Shown: positions 32,201-44,083 of the stretch, piece by piece
How the letters are laid out: every line of letters begins with the position of its first letter
Position numbering within the stretch: the first letter of the stretch is position 1
Assembly (NCBI RefSeq): GCF_042242105.1
Contig: NC_092027.1
Span: 2,203,506-2,267,505 of the forward strand
DNA: 64,000 bases
From: Pempheris klunzingeri
Lineage: Eukaryota > Chordata > Actinopteri > Acropomatiformes > Pempheridae
Direction: 5' to 3'
Notes under the pieces: model-generated
Told to the model about the DNA's origin: nothing
The model's input: the letters and a program-made list of their open reading frames with translations, nothing else
The model's database searches: none
Translations under genes and position numbers: made by a program

Positions 32201-35200
32201 TTGATGACGAGGGCGCGTATGACGACTTCAACCGCAGGCCAGATGTTGGACACAGCTGTAAGAGCTCGAAGCCTGTAATATAGATGTATATATATATATA
32301 TATTTATTTATTTATTATTATAACTAATGGCCTTATTATGATAATGACCATTCAGCCTGCCTGGGTTTGTTTGTTCTTATTATGAATTAATCTGAAGCTT
32401 TTTTTTTTTTTTTTCTAGTACTTGATTCATTGTTTGGTTTATCAAATGTCACAATATAGAGAAAAATTACCTAAAGTTTCCAAACCCATAGATGTTCACT
32501 TGGCAAAGATACGCATCAAATCCCTGCAACTGAGAGGCTGGAATTAGTGTGTTTGGCATTTTTGCTTGAAAAATGACTGATTGATGAATTTATTGTCAAC
32601 TATCAATCAACAGACTAATTGTTTCAGGTCTAAAACCTCATTTACAGAACAAAACAAACAACCACAACAAAGTAGGCTACAAAAACAGCAAATGGAAACG
32701 CTGATTTTCCATTTGTTCTCCTTTTACAGTGGCTTATTTTCAAGACACATTAGTCAGCTGTGGGGGGACGGATATATCAGCCGCTCCACCGTTTTAGTCC
32801 AGGTTAAAATATCTCAACAACTGCTGGATAGACTGCCAGGATTTTCATTCATGGTCCCCTGAAGATGAATCCTTTGAAGTTGCATCATGCATATTAAACA
32901 TCAGCTGCATTGTGGGACTGACACGACTGTTTTCGTCCCATTGTAATATTTTAAGGCGCCGCACAAATGCACACAATCAGAAATGAGTCACTCAAATTAA
33001 ATGGTTGGGGGTTAATAAAGGGCGCTGTGTGGTAGAGAGGAAGTGATTTCAGAGGAAGACACAGATTTCACAGTGTCAAATATAGCTGACGATGGTCACA
33101 CAGCACGTGTCAGCAGACACAGCAATGACAACTTAAACACATGAGTGAGTAACAATGAGCATTAAAGGAGCCTTGGACATCATTGCTCAGTGTTATCTGG
33201 CAGATAAGGCCTCCAGTACATGACATCCAAGTCTGGGGATAAAGCTGGATAAAATAAAACCTTTACATTGTGGGTGAAAGGGGTCAAAAGGTTGAGGCCA
33301 GTGTGAAAATCTTCACGTTGATTTAATGTCTGTTGTCTCTTCAACACTTTTTCTTCCACAGTTGTTTTGATGCAGCGTAAATTCTCCTAAATTGGGGGTT
33401 TGGAATCAGTCCTTTAATTTCTGCTTCACTCTAATGACTAATGACAGGAATTCAAAAACATTTATTACAAACAAAATCCCTCCCTGACAGACTCACAACA
33501 ACATTAGCGATGAGCGATTAGCAATGATAATGATAAAGCCGTGAATCTGTGTGGGAAGCATCTTCCCACCTCACATCCAAACAGATCATTTCCTCTGCTT
33601 CGTTTGATAATTGCAGTGCCGTCAGGTTTCCCATGTCCCAGAAACTTGCCTGACATGTTTGATTAACACAAGTCAGAACAAAACAGAGGAGATTGATCTG
33701 TGAATAAAAGGCTCTCTTGCACTCTAGCTGATTTCAGTTGAGTAAACTGGTTTTTCAGCCTGTCAGCAGTGAAGGGTTGAAGGATTCCTGTAGGGCGTTT
33801 GTGGTTATATCACTTAAGCATTCACGACAGAAGTGAGAAAATGAGTTACAGCAGTGTATTACTGTCACCATGACCAAAAAAAATAAAAAACGTGCTCAGT
33901 TTCTCATTGAAATGAGAAACTTTTCTCATTTATCTACAACAACGTCTCACTTAATTTGTATCTAAACGTTCTTGTTGTTTCTAATAACCAATGTGCCAAA
34001 CTATTCACATTATAAGAGGATGGAGAAACTGTAGCTTACACATGCATTAAAAAATAGCAATGACTGGTTTAAATATGGTTCAAGTTTTATTTGACGTGAG
34101 GTAATTTGGCAGCTTAAACAATAGAGCAGTATAGATAAATATCATGAGATGGTTATTACCTCTTTTCAGTCAGGAAGTCCATCCAATTTTATCAAGAACG
34201 ATGATGAGTACAAATTTGGATGTTAGTGATAAAGAGCAATGCACTTTGATAAACAGGATTTCGCTGCTGAAGTAATGATGAGACAGAACAATATATTCTA
34301 TGGTAATAAAAAAGACAGACACCCTTTAATTAAATCCAGAAAGGTTTGATTTTTTGTGTCAAATGTTGAAAATGAATCTTCAATCAGTCAGTTGGGGAGA
34401 AGTCAGATATATAATTGTGTCGTCTGCATAAAAATGTATATTAAAGTACTGATAAGGAGGTCTGATTTGAGCAACTGGATGTTTTCTTACTTTAACAATT
34501 ACTTTTAAAGGGTTCAGTATTGTGGTTATTTAGCTTTGAGTATATCAGTTTGTAGTATATAGTGAGCAGTCTTTCCTCCTCGCCACCTCCAGCTCATCCA
34601 GTCTCCCCAGTCAGACTGACCCCCCAGTCAAGCAGCCCCAGGCCCTACCGCCTCGCCACCATCTTCCTGGCCACGCTGTGTGCCGTCCTGCTGATATCCA
34701 TCATAGCCGTCACTGCACACTGTGAGTACACAGACTGTCAGATATTCATTTCTTTCATCTCATTTTTAGTTAAAAAGTAAAAGTACATAATAGCAACATT
34801 GTGCAGCAATTTTTACCTTAAAACAAATCATTTTGATGGGACACTGACTTACTACGTCGCACACCACTACCTGTGGATCTGTGGGTGTAACTGCAGGGAG
34901 CGCAGATGTTTTTGGTTTGTTTTCTCTCTCCATTGTGTCAAAGCCTGTTCCCCTTCCAGTGCTGTTGCTCTCGTCAGAATGGTGCATTCACCCTTTCGTG
35001 GCTCAGATATCAACAGAATTGAATGTGCAGGTGCCGCAGAGGCCACAAGTGGTAAAAAAAAAAAAAAAATCACACAGTCTTGCTTTTAAGGAACTCTGTG
35101 GAGTTTTTTTTCAGACCGCTTGTGGAGCTGTTGACTGATGTTCACTTTTCAAATAGCATATCCATAGTTTTGAGAGCCTTTTTTTGATTTAATTTCAAAA

Positions 35201-35556
35201 TTAAAGATAGAGATTAGATTATGCTAATGTAAAATTGTGTTTCTCTTTTTTGATTTCTTGGTTTCTTGACCGTCTGTGGCAATTTTTACCGAGGAAACTG
35301 TGTGTGACTGAACCAAAAATATTCTTAGTAGTCATTAAATTGTGAAATTAATGATGTAGATAACCTGTATTCTGCTCTTCTGCTCATTCTCAGTGTGCGC
35401 TGTGAAAACAGTGAATTCAGAATTGCAGAATGAGCAGTTTCACATGAGAAAAAAAAGAGGATACAGTGGTTTGCACTTTGCAACACTGACATTTCAAGTA
35501 CATTTGCCAATAGTACGTCTGTGTTTTTACACACATCAGCATGTGAGTGTGTGTGT

Positions 35557-35644
<88 letters not shown>

Positions 35645-38600
35645 CAGGAGGCTGAAAAACTGCTTTGGCTTTTAATGAGCTCGTTAGCTAAACTGCTGCC
35701 AGTGAGCCTGAGAGTTGAAGTGCTAAACGTCTAAAGAGAAGATTTCCAAGGTTTTAAAAGGTGATAATTGGACTGTAGATGAAAATACTTTTGTTCATTT
35801 ACATAATTATCACTATTTGAGAGTACAGGTTCTAATGCACAACGGAAATGCTTTTCAGGGAAAAGTATAATGAGACCATACAGTATGTGTAGTAGTCATG
35901 AGAATAATGTTCATTATTATAGATACTATCACATATAACACTACAATTTTTATTCTTATTCTAATCTTTATTCTTCTTCTGTCTATATCTGCCTGTTTGA
36001 TTTCGTCAGTATATCTCAGGACTCTGTCTCTTGGAACTCACTGGCTATTGTCTATTATCTGATGACAATTTTGCCTCTTTACTCCAGTTTAGCCTGTGGA
36101 TGTCAGCCAGCTGATGTTCGGGCCAAGATTTCCTCTTCCTCTTTCCCTCTTTCCTCTCTTTTTTCAGGTAATCTCTATAAATGGGTATCTGCATGTGACT
36201 GCAGAACCTACTTCAGTGTTTCTGTTCAGTAACTGGAGCTAAGCGATGCTGTGATGTTGATGTTAGCGTAAAGCACCAAATGACGAAGACATACCAGCAC
36301 CATTGAGTGTGTTGTTTGAGAGTGTGCTTTTCTACTTCCATAATCTTTTTTTAAGTTAATTAACAAAGCGCACTGAATCTATTAACTTAATAGTACATCA
36401 TTCCATATTGTTCCACAGATAAGAACAAACCTCAGGGTGGTGATGGAGAGACCACAGAGATACAGAAGCAGAAGCAGGACGCAAATGTGTCGGCTATGGT
36501 CGCCTCTATCAGCAAACTGCAGCAAGAGAAAATACAGCTGCAGAAAGAGAAGGACGAGCTGGTGGCCAAACTGGCAGCCACTAAAGGTAGATGTAGAAGG
36601 TGTATATGGGCCTGTGAGTTTGGTCACAGACATATCAACTAGTAGCACTTAGAGTGGCGCTGCTGTAACTGTACGAGAGTAAAGTCTTCAAATGAGACAT
36701 CAGATAGCTGTGAAATATATTCAGATCTATCTCTTTCCTCGTCATCAGCTCCAGAGGTGATCAAACCGACAACACAGGCGGCAGCAACCCAGATCGTCTG
36801 CCCTGTTGACTGGCAGCTCTTCAACAGCAGCTGTTACTTTATCTCCAGAACCACAAGAGACTGGCCAGAGAGCAAATCGTACTGCGAGAGCCAAGGAGCT
36901 CACCTGGCCATCATCCACACGGCCGAGGAGCAGGTACAGTGCGACGAGCCGCGTGGTCGCAACATGTCGATGACATTCCTCGCACAGAGGAGTACGATAT
37001 AGGAGGCTTTGGATGCACACACATTACTTGTTGGTAGGATGAGTTCATTGGTGGTTTTTGGGAAGTATAAGAAAAACTTATAGGACCAAAATACTGGAAT
37101 ATTACCAGCCTTATTCAGTAGTTATGGAATTGTCCAATATCAATATCTTGTCTGGTGATAGGGTTTGGATATCATTCTGTCTCTGCAGCCACACTCAGGC
37201 ACCCTACTGCTCAGAAACAACCAGTGATGAATGTTTTCCTTTAATTTACTGTGCATCTCTTCTGTGTGTGTTTCCTGTCAGACGTTTCTGTGGGATCTTC
37301 TTCCCAGACGCCACTGGAACGCCTACTGGTTTGGCATCACGGACGGGATCACAGAGGATCAGTGGAAATGGGTGGATGGCACCCCGCTGGTCGGAGGGTA
37401 GGTTCACTGCTGTCATGGCGTCACGTCCAGGCTGGCCCCCCCACTGCACTAGCATCTGGGATTAGAAGTGATGCTGAAAAACAAAAATACTATATGACCA
37501 ATGGTATTTGATTGTTTTTCAAAAGAGCACCGTCCTTATTTCAATATATGAAGCAAGCCACATGACATGCTGTTGAGAAAGTCTCCGGTTCATGGCTGGA
37601 TTATGAGTTATTAGTGCTGTTACAAATGTCAGTGAGAACTTCTGGAACAAAACTATGAGTTGTGGTTTCACTTCTTAGTCACAATTTGCTGTGCCGGTCT
37701 GCTGCTGCTGGTAATTTTCCACTCTCTGGCCTACTTACCTGGCCACGCCTTCCAATCAGTGGCAATCACCCTCACCTGGTTCCTCAGCTGCACTCACTTG
37801 CAATCACCTGCCTATTTAAGGTTCAGCAGTAAACTCCCTCCTTGGCAGATTGTCTTAGCGTCATGCTTGACCTTCCAGCACTCCTGTTTACTACCTCAGC
37901 CTTCTGTTCCTGACCACGAGCTTCGCCTGTGTCCTTCCTGGCTTCGCTGCCTGCCTGCCTGCCTGTTGCCGACCCCGGTTCTGAATTTGACTACGAGACT
38001 AGCCTGTCCCTCTCTGGTTGTGTTGCCTACCATCTACCCAGCCAGCAGATAGTCCTCTGCTCTTTCATCAACTGTGCTGCTTTTGGGTCCTGCGAACACC
38101 CCGTTACAGATTTAGAAAAAGACAAGTTATGCTCTTGTAGGTCACTTGTAAATAACAAAAGATTTTTATCTAAGAGATAAAACTTGATTCTAAAAGCCCT
38201 CCCAGGATTAAAAACACTTTTCAGGATTTGGATGCACTGAATGACAACAAAACCACATAACATTTTCTCTTTGGTTAGTCTCAAATTTCTTATCACATCA
38301 GACATCAGCAGCTTTACTCCATGGGATGTTAATTAAAGCCTCTAATGCACATATATTTAAAGCTGCACTAATCAATATTTCATATCAAAGAATAGGTGAA
38401 ATGACTTTATTTAAAGTGAAAAGTGTTGCTCATAGTGGCAAATCAACAGAGAATGATTACACACCTCTGCAGCTCCTCTCAGTGTTTAGCGTCTTTCAGC
38501 TAATTGTTTTGGTTTTTTGCTCAGTCTCACTGCTGTTGTTAGTGTAGCCTCCAACAGCGGATACTGGACTTTCATTCATCGGCTCAGGCCAGAGACATTG

Positions 38601-40490
38601 ATTGCAATGAATGTAATTGCAGCTTTGTGTCTGTTCGATGATTTAATAGAGCATTATCAGGTGATAAGTTGTCAGTGTGGTGTTTATCAACCAATTAGGT
38701 CTTAAAGATGTGGACAACTGTGCTTTTTGGGGACCAGTGATCTATATAAATATGAAAAAGGAGTTAAGTGTTTTATAGATATTACCAAAACTGTGTAGAT
38801 ATTAAAAACTAGATTAACTCTCATATTCACGACACCGAGGGGAAAATAAGGAAGATAAGCAAGCGATGAAAACTTACCCAAAGACCACTAAAGCCTGCAG
38901 ACTGTGTAGGCTGCACCGACTGACAGGCCGTTGCACTTTAACCTCTGGTGGACATCGACCTCTCGCATACCTGCAGACTTTGGCACAGGTTTTGCTCTGC
39001 AAGCTGCACTGTTTGACTGGAGACCAAAAACAGAACTCTGGACTAGAAAAAAGGTTTTTGGACTTTGGATTTCTTTATAACTATTGTTGGTTTGAAACCA
39101 GCGTGATTCTAATTTTTAGCCACATTAGCAGCAACATTCACAACAGCCTTACACTGGACTCTTGGACAGTTTGTCTGACAAGAATTTAAAGGCATCACTT
39201 TATTGCAATTGCATTGTGTGTTTTTTTTTTTATATTACAATTTCATTAACAATAATTTTATAATAAGTGAAATTCAACACTTCATAGATTAATGAGTAAT
39301 GAAAATAATCAGTAGCTCTTATTATTGACTTATTATTGACTGAAGCTGTGGTTTGTTCACCCCATTTAGTTAAAGTTAAAGGGTCTAGATGTTCCAGATG
39401 TGAGATAACAGCTGGAGGGAGGCCAGGATCATGTTTGCCTGCAAACAGCAGCCCTCAGCAGCGTTATGTAAGTGCTGTTAAACTGCACCGCAGGTGACTC
39501 CAAACTCTGATGAAAAACACATGCGTCACAGCCAAAGAGGGAACTGAGCAAAGATGCATTTTGTTTTACAATGCAAAGTCAGTCCAACCTGTTTGCCCCT
39601 TCTTTCACCAAAGTTTCTTTCCCGTTTTGTGCCAACTCATCAGATTTTCTTAAAATCACTTGACTTCTCTTCCTCAATTCAAGAATATCAGCTTATGACT
39701 AACCAGTTATCATCCTCTTTCCCCCCCCAGCATTCTTTCCCTTCCTCTTTTCCTGTTTTTCCTCATGTTGTTCGGTCTTGGCTCTGCTCAGCTGTTGCTG
39801 GGTGACATTCTTGGAGTATTTAACCTTTAACCACGTCTTATACTGTCGCGTTAGCACTGCCTGATTGAGTGAAGGTTTTCATTTGAAATCGTCCGTAGAC
39901 TTCTCCACACTGAGAGTCGAGTATTGTAGATGAAAATTCAAAGTAGGAGACTTCTGTTTTAAATACTTTTCCATGAAAATAGAACATCAATAACTTAATA
40001 CAGGGTGCTGTTTAGGTAATAGTCTGTCCAAGCGTTCGGCAAGCGTGAATTTTTAATATAAACATTTTGATCAGTGCAGCTAATGGAGAGCTAAGTGTTG
40101 TGGGATATACTGTATAAATGAATCAATCAGAATCATGATCAGAACACTATGACTGAAGAGTGTGAAAAGAGACTTTCACTAACTTCCCACGTTGCTGATA
40201 ACAGGAAGATCAACTGGATGTAATGGATGAAAATTAACCAAACTTTACCACAAACATTTCCTAATGTAACATATCTAATCTTATCTTGCTTTTTCTCTAC
40301 CACCTGTAGCTTTTGGGAGACTGGCGAGCCCAACAACCACATCAACGAGGACTGCGGCTACATCGTGAAAACGAACGTGTTGGAGCGAGTGGCGATTCGC
40401 AGCTGGTACGACGCCCCCTGCAGCATGTATTGGCCCTTCATCTGTGAGAAGGAGATGGGCCCTGGCGCGAGCACCGCCATACCGCACTGA
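32149..40490 (+). CDS. Type II transmembrane C-type lectin receptor (CD209/asialoglycoprotein-receptor-like)
   Basis: Six coding exons: 32149-32257, 34563-34721, 36419-36586, 36749-36933, 37282-37397 and 40310-40490. They join in frame to 305 residues. The cytoplasmic tail has a tyrosine motif YSKL (14-17). One membrane helix spans about 67-88. The stalk (about 90-146) has a Lys/Gln/Glu-rich coiled-coil stretch and a sequon at N112. The C-type lectin domain (about 163-293) has the six long-form cysteines, WFGITD, the EPN motif (252-254) and WYD (278-280) in place of WND. EPN predicts mannose-type calcium-dependent binding; the WND change may weaken calcium contact. Domain split over three exons is typical of group II lectins. 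The exon 2 acceptor (ATATAG) lacks a good pyrimidine tract. Orthology is not resolved. Confidence 0.88.
35547..35643 (+). repeat. (GT)n microsatellite in lectin intron 2
   Basis: A GT run of about 97 bp with one early interruption (GAGT). Confidence 0.95.
37660..38108 (+). mobile_element. LTR-like interspersed repeat in lectin intron 5
   Basis: The block ends CCCGTTACA and contains a TATA-like CCTATTTAAG preceded by CA-rich CACCTG-type sequence. The layout is close to the solo LTR at 1127-1611 but the sequence is not the same. Its reverse complement begins TGTAACGGGG. The left edge and a target duplication could not be fixed. It accounts for the open frames at 37660-38052. Moderately uncertain. 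Confidence 0.4.
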
Positions 40491-40878
40491 GATGTCAGCG
40501 CCGCTCTGAGCGTCTGAGCAAAACAGGGGGAAAACATTTGGTTTTAACAACGGCTGTTTTTTTTTCTCCATTTTCCGGTAAACCCTGAATCTGAATACAA
40601 ATATTTTATTTCAGAATTAAAAATCCACCGTATATTTCAATTGACATTTTATTTAGATGTAATTGAATATTCAGAACAGCATTTTGGGCCTTTCTCTGTC
40701 CTCATTTGTGACAAAAGCATGGATGCTCCGCTCCGTCCACAACACAAGCTTAGTTAACGGTGTTGTATTCTAATGGGTTTACAGACGTATAAACAAAATT
40801 AAAGGTAGCTGTACTCTGCAGCAGCTATCATACTGTTTGATTCTTATTTTATCATTCTGAGTTCAAACTTTGCCTGGT

Positions 40879-40891
40879 AATAAATAATAAA
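40879..40891 (+). terminator. Candidate polyadenylation signals of the lectin gene
   Basis: Overlapping AATAAA-type hexamers (AATAAATAATAAA) lie about 390 bp past the lectin stop. Another AATAAA at 41417-41422 would give a 3' UTR of about 0.9 kb. Confidence 0.5.
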
Positions 40892-40899
40892 TCAGGTTA

Positions 40900-43800
40900 T
40901 TGTGCATTAATAACGCATCAGTTTACACTGAATTTTAAATATACTCCCATTATTGTGAAAAACATTCAATTTTGACACCAATGATTAATTTTATTGTTTA
41001 AATGTTGTACTGAAAATGACCTGTAAAGGATTGTATAACTTCATAGTAAGTACCTGTGATCAGTGGCTGTTAGTTATGGCAGGTTATTGTGACAGGAGGA
41101 GGATGTGGTGCTTTATGCTGCACACAGTGTTCCTGTGTCTTATACCACATAAAAAACATCATATTTACACACGATTCTGTGACCTGAAGATAACTGCTGA
41201 TTTTTGTTTACATGAGATGTTTTTTTTAAAGCAATGAATCGTGTTTTTTTATCTGATTTAACCTGACTGTACATACCACACACATAAAATGATGTTTATT
41301 ACGCATATACGCATTTTCTGATTTCACTTCAGTAAGAATAATCTTTTCTAGTTGCTCTGTTGATTGAGCAACATAAATCAAATATTATGTAGAAATGTTG
41401 TCCTGTGGATCTTGTAAATAAATAATAAGAGGTATTTGTTTTGTGTCACTCTTCTCTACGCCTCATGAAATACTTACTATAATAATAATAATAATAATAA
41501 TACAATATACTTTACTGTTTTACTGTCTTAAATTCGTGCACATGAGTTTGTGCTGAGTTTCCAGGAGACTCTAACAACAGTAAAAAGGTCATAAGATGCA
41601 AATGTTGTCAAAGTGAAGATGTTTCTTGTGTTTTGTCTATTTGCATATATTCACAAGTTGCAGTACATTGAGGTTCCTCAGTCATTATAGTTTTATGATT
41701 ACCAGTTATTGAGCTTCATACGAAACTCCAAAATGGCCAAATTTGAATAGAAAAACACTTGGAAATATCTAATCATACAATAAATACAGAAAAATATGAA
41801 TCAACCTTATTTTATGATCCTCATCCTAATGAAATATGTCGTCTGTCTCGTCTCCTCCATGTTGTTGGTGGTGGTGTTGTCGCCCAGCGGGTGGCGCTAG
41901 TAACACAAGCAGTCTGCAGTCTTTAATCCTGCTGCATTTAGAGTTTGGGTCCATAAAGGTAAAGAAAAAAACCCTTTCCAATACAAAAAACAGCACTTTT
42001 ACTGTACAAATTTATACAGTAACCAGAATTTATGACTTGACTGACTGAATAATTGTGTTTTGAAAAAAAAGATCAGCCATCACATGCAAAACTAAAACAT
42101 GTGAATAAAAAACTTTTAATTTACTCTTTTCTATTTATTGCACAGGAAAAAACACATTTACGTGAGATTACAACTGGAGTTTCTCTAAGAAAAGCACTGA
42201 TGAGAAAGGAATATCTAAATGCACTTTCATTTTGAGCTTTCCTGCCATAAAAAGCTAAATAGTTTAACTCTTTCATTTCAAAGGAAACTGGTGGGTTGAG
42301 GCGCAATGTAACACACAGAAGGTGTACAACAACACACAAAGATTATTTATAAGAGGAAACTTTTTACTTCTCACTGTGTTTCCTCTTTATTATTTAGACC
42401 AGCTGCATAAAGTTTTATTGCTTTAAGCATTAATGCATTCATATATACAAAACAAGTCTCAAATCCCCCTTGGAGGTTTCCTCTCTTCTTCTCTGGGCTA
42501 AAAGACGAGTATCCTGTCATCTGAATTTGAAGAGCGTCCCTGAATGAAGAAACCAAAGGTGGGTGGGTGGGTGGGTGCAGGGGGGGTTTTGCTGGGAGCA
42601 CATTTGCAGTCCTGCTCCTCCTGAGCTCGTTACCACAGGGAGTTATCAGGAAGTCAGCTAGCCCTCTTCTGTCACAGCTCATTAGCCCGGATTACAGGGA
42701 GAGAGAGAGAGAGGAAGGAGGAGAACTCACAGGCTCTTTTCTAACACCATGTAATAATGTTTACCAAACCAGTAAGACATGAAGTCAGAGTTAAAGTTTG
42801 AGTCTCGACACTGCACAGAGGCAAGAAACATCTGTATAAGAGGCAGAAACACCACACCTGACACTGTGAGAGACACGCTGAGCTGAAAAAAAACTAAAGT
42901 AATCAATAATGCTGTCAAATGTCAAATTGGAAAAACTTTTCTTTTTTTATGAGCTGCATTCAAAAACAGTCTAGTAGATGCCAAATGCCTAATGTTTCAA
43001 AGAAAGTTTTCAGTGTTGTTATGACTGGACTGGTGACAGCATCCAGAATCATTTGGAGACATTAGAAAACCACCGTGTGTCCGAAATTGAAAGACTGGAT
43101 CAACACAGCCTCTTATGAATCTATGCTCTACAAATTAAAAGCCACCACGGAGGACGAGGACACTAAATGTGTCATGTAAATGTTGTTTTTGTTCTTTGTT
43201 TTGTAAATTTTAGGAAAGTTTTTTGGTTTTTTTTTTGAAAAATCAATACAAAAACTTGAATACTAGTACAGTAATTTAATTTATGGGATAAATTACAACT
43301 GCTTAAAGGAAAGGTTCACAGTTTTTCAAGTCAGATGCTCACATGTGCACCCAAACAAGACGTGAAATCACTGCCTTCTGAAAATCCAGTGGTTGGTGAT
43401 TAACACATCTGTGCAAATCTGTGTGTGTGTGTGGTTTGTTTAGTATTTGTAGGTTTCAGGTAGTTTGTCCCAAGATTAACTCAAGACTGCCAAAGCCTCA
43501 TATTAACTTTTTTTGTCCCCCATCACTTACACTAAAAGCATCTCTTAATGGTCAACATGAACAGGAGGAACAACTACAGCAATGTGAACCTACTTGAACC
43601 TGTGTTTTGATATTAAGGCAGCTGTCTATGACTCTTTGGTGACGGGGAAGCAGAAGAGTAGAGTAGGAGACGTGTCGAGAGTGTTTTTGGATGCAGAAGT
43701 CAAAGTTGACGACTGACCGGATAAATGCGTTTTACAGCTTTCAGTAAAAAAACATAAACATAATACATAAGATAAACAGTTCAAGCACCTTTAAAGTTCA

Positions 43801-44043
43801 CACTTCATAAAACAAAAACGCAAATCTGACACCTACAAAAACATTCCCTAAACTATATGGTTGCAATATGACACAACTTTAGGTACTAATTATGTAAATA
43901 AAGAGTTTATTCTACATATTTAATATATTTTACTCAAACTCAATCTGCAGCACCTGAAAGCTGAATACATGTGAGCTGTGTGTAGGACTTACTTGTCTTG
44001 CTTGAGGACAGTTATGATTTAAAATGGACCCTGTGGACATTAA

Positions 44044-44083
<40 letters not shown>

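Noticed and set aside
35393-35734. Val-Cys repeat protein
   Set aside because: Translation of the GT microsatellite within a lectin intron.
37660-38052. 130-residue frame in lectin intron 5
   Set aside because: Sits in an LTR-like repeat and has no domain; the lectin exons splice around it in frame.
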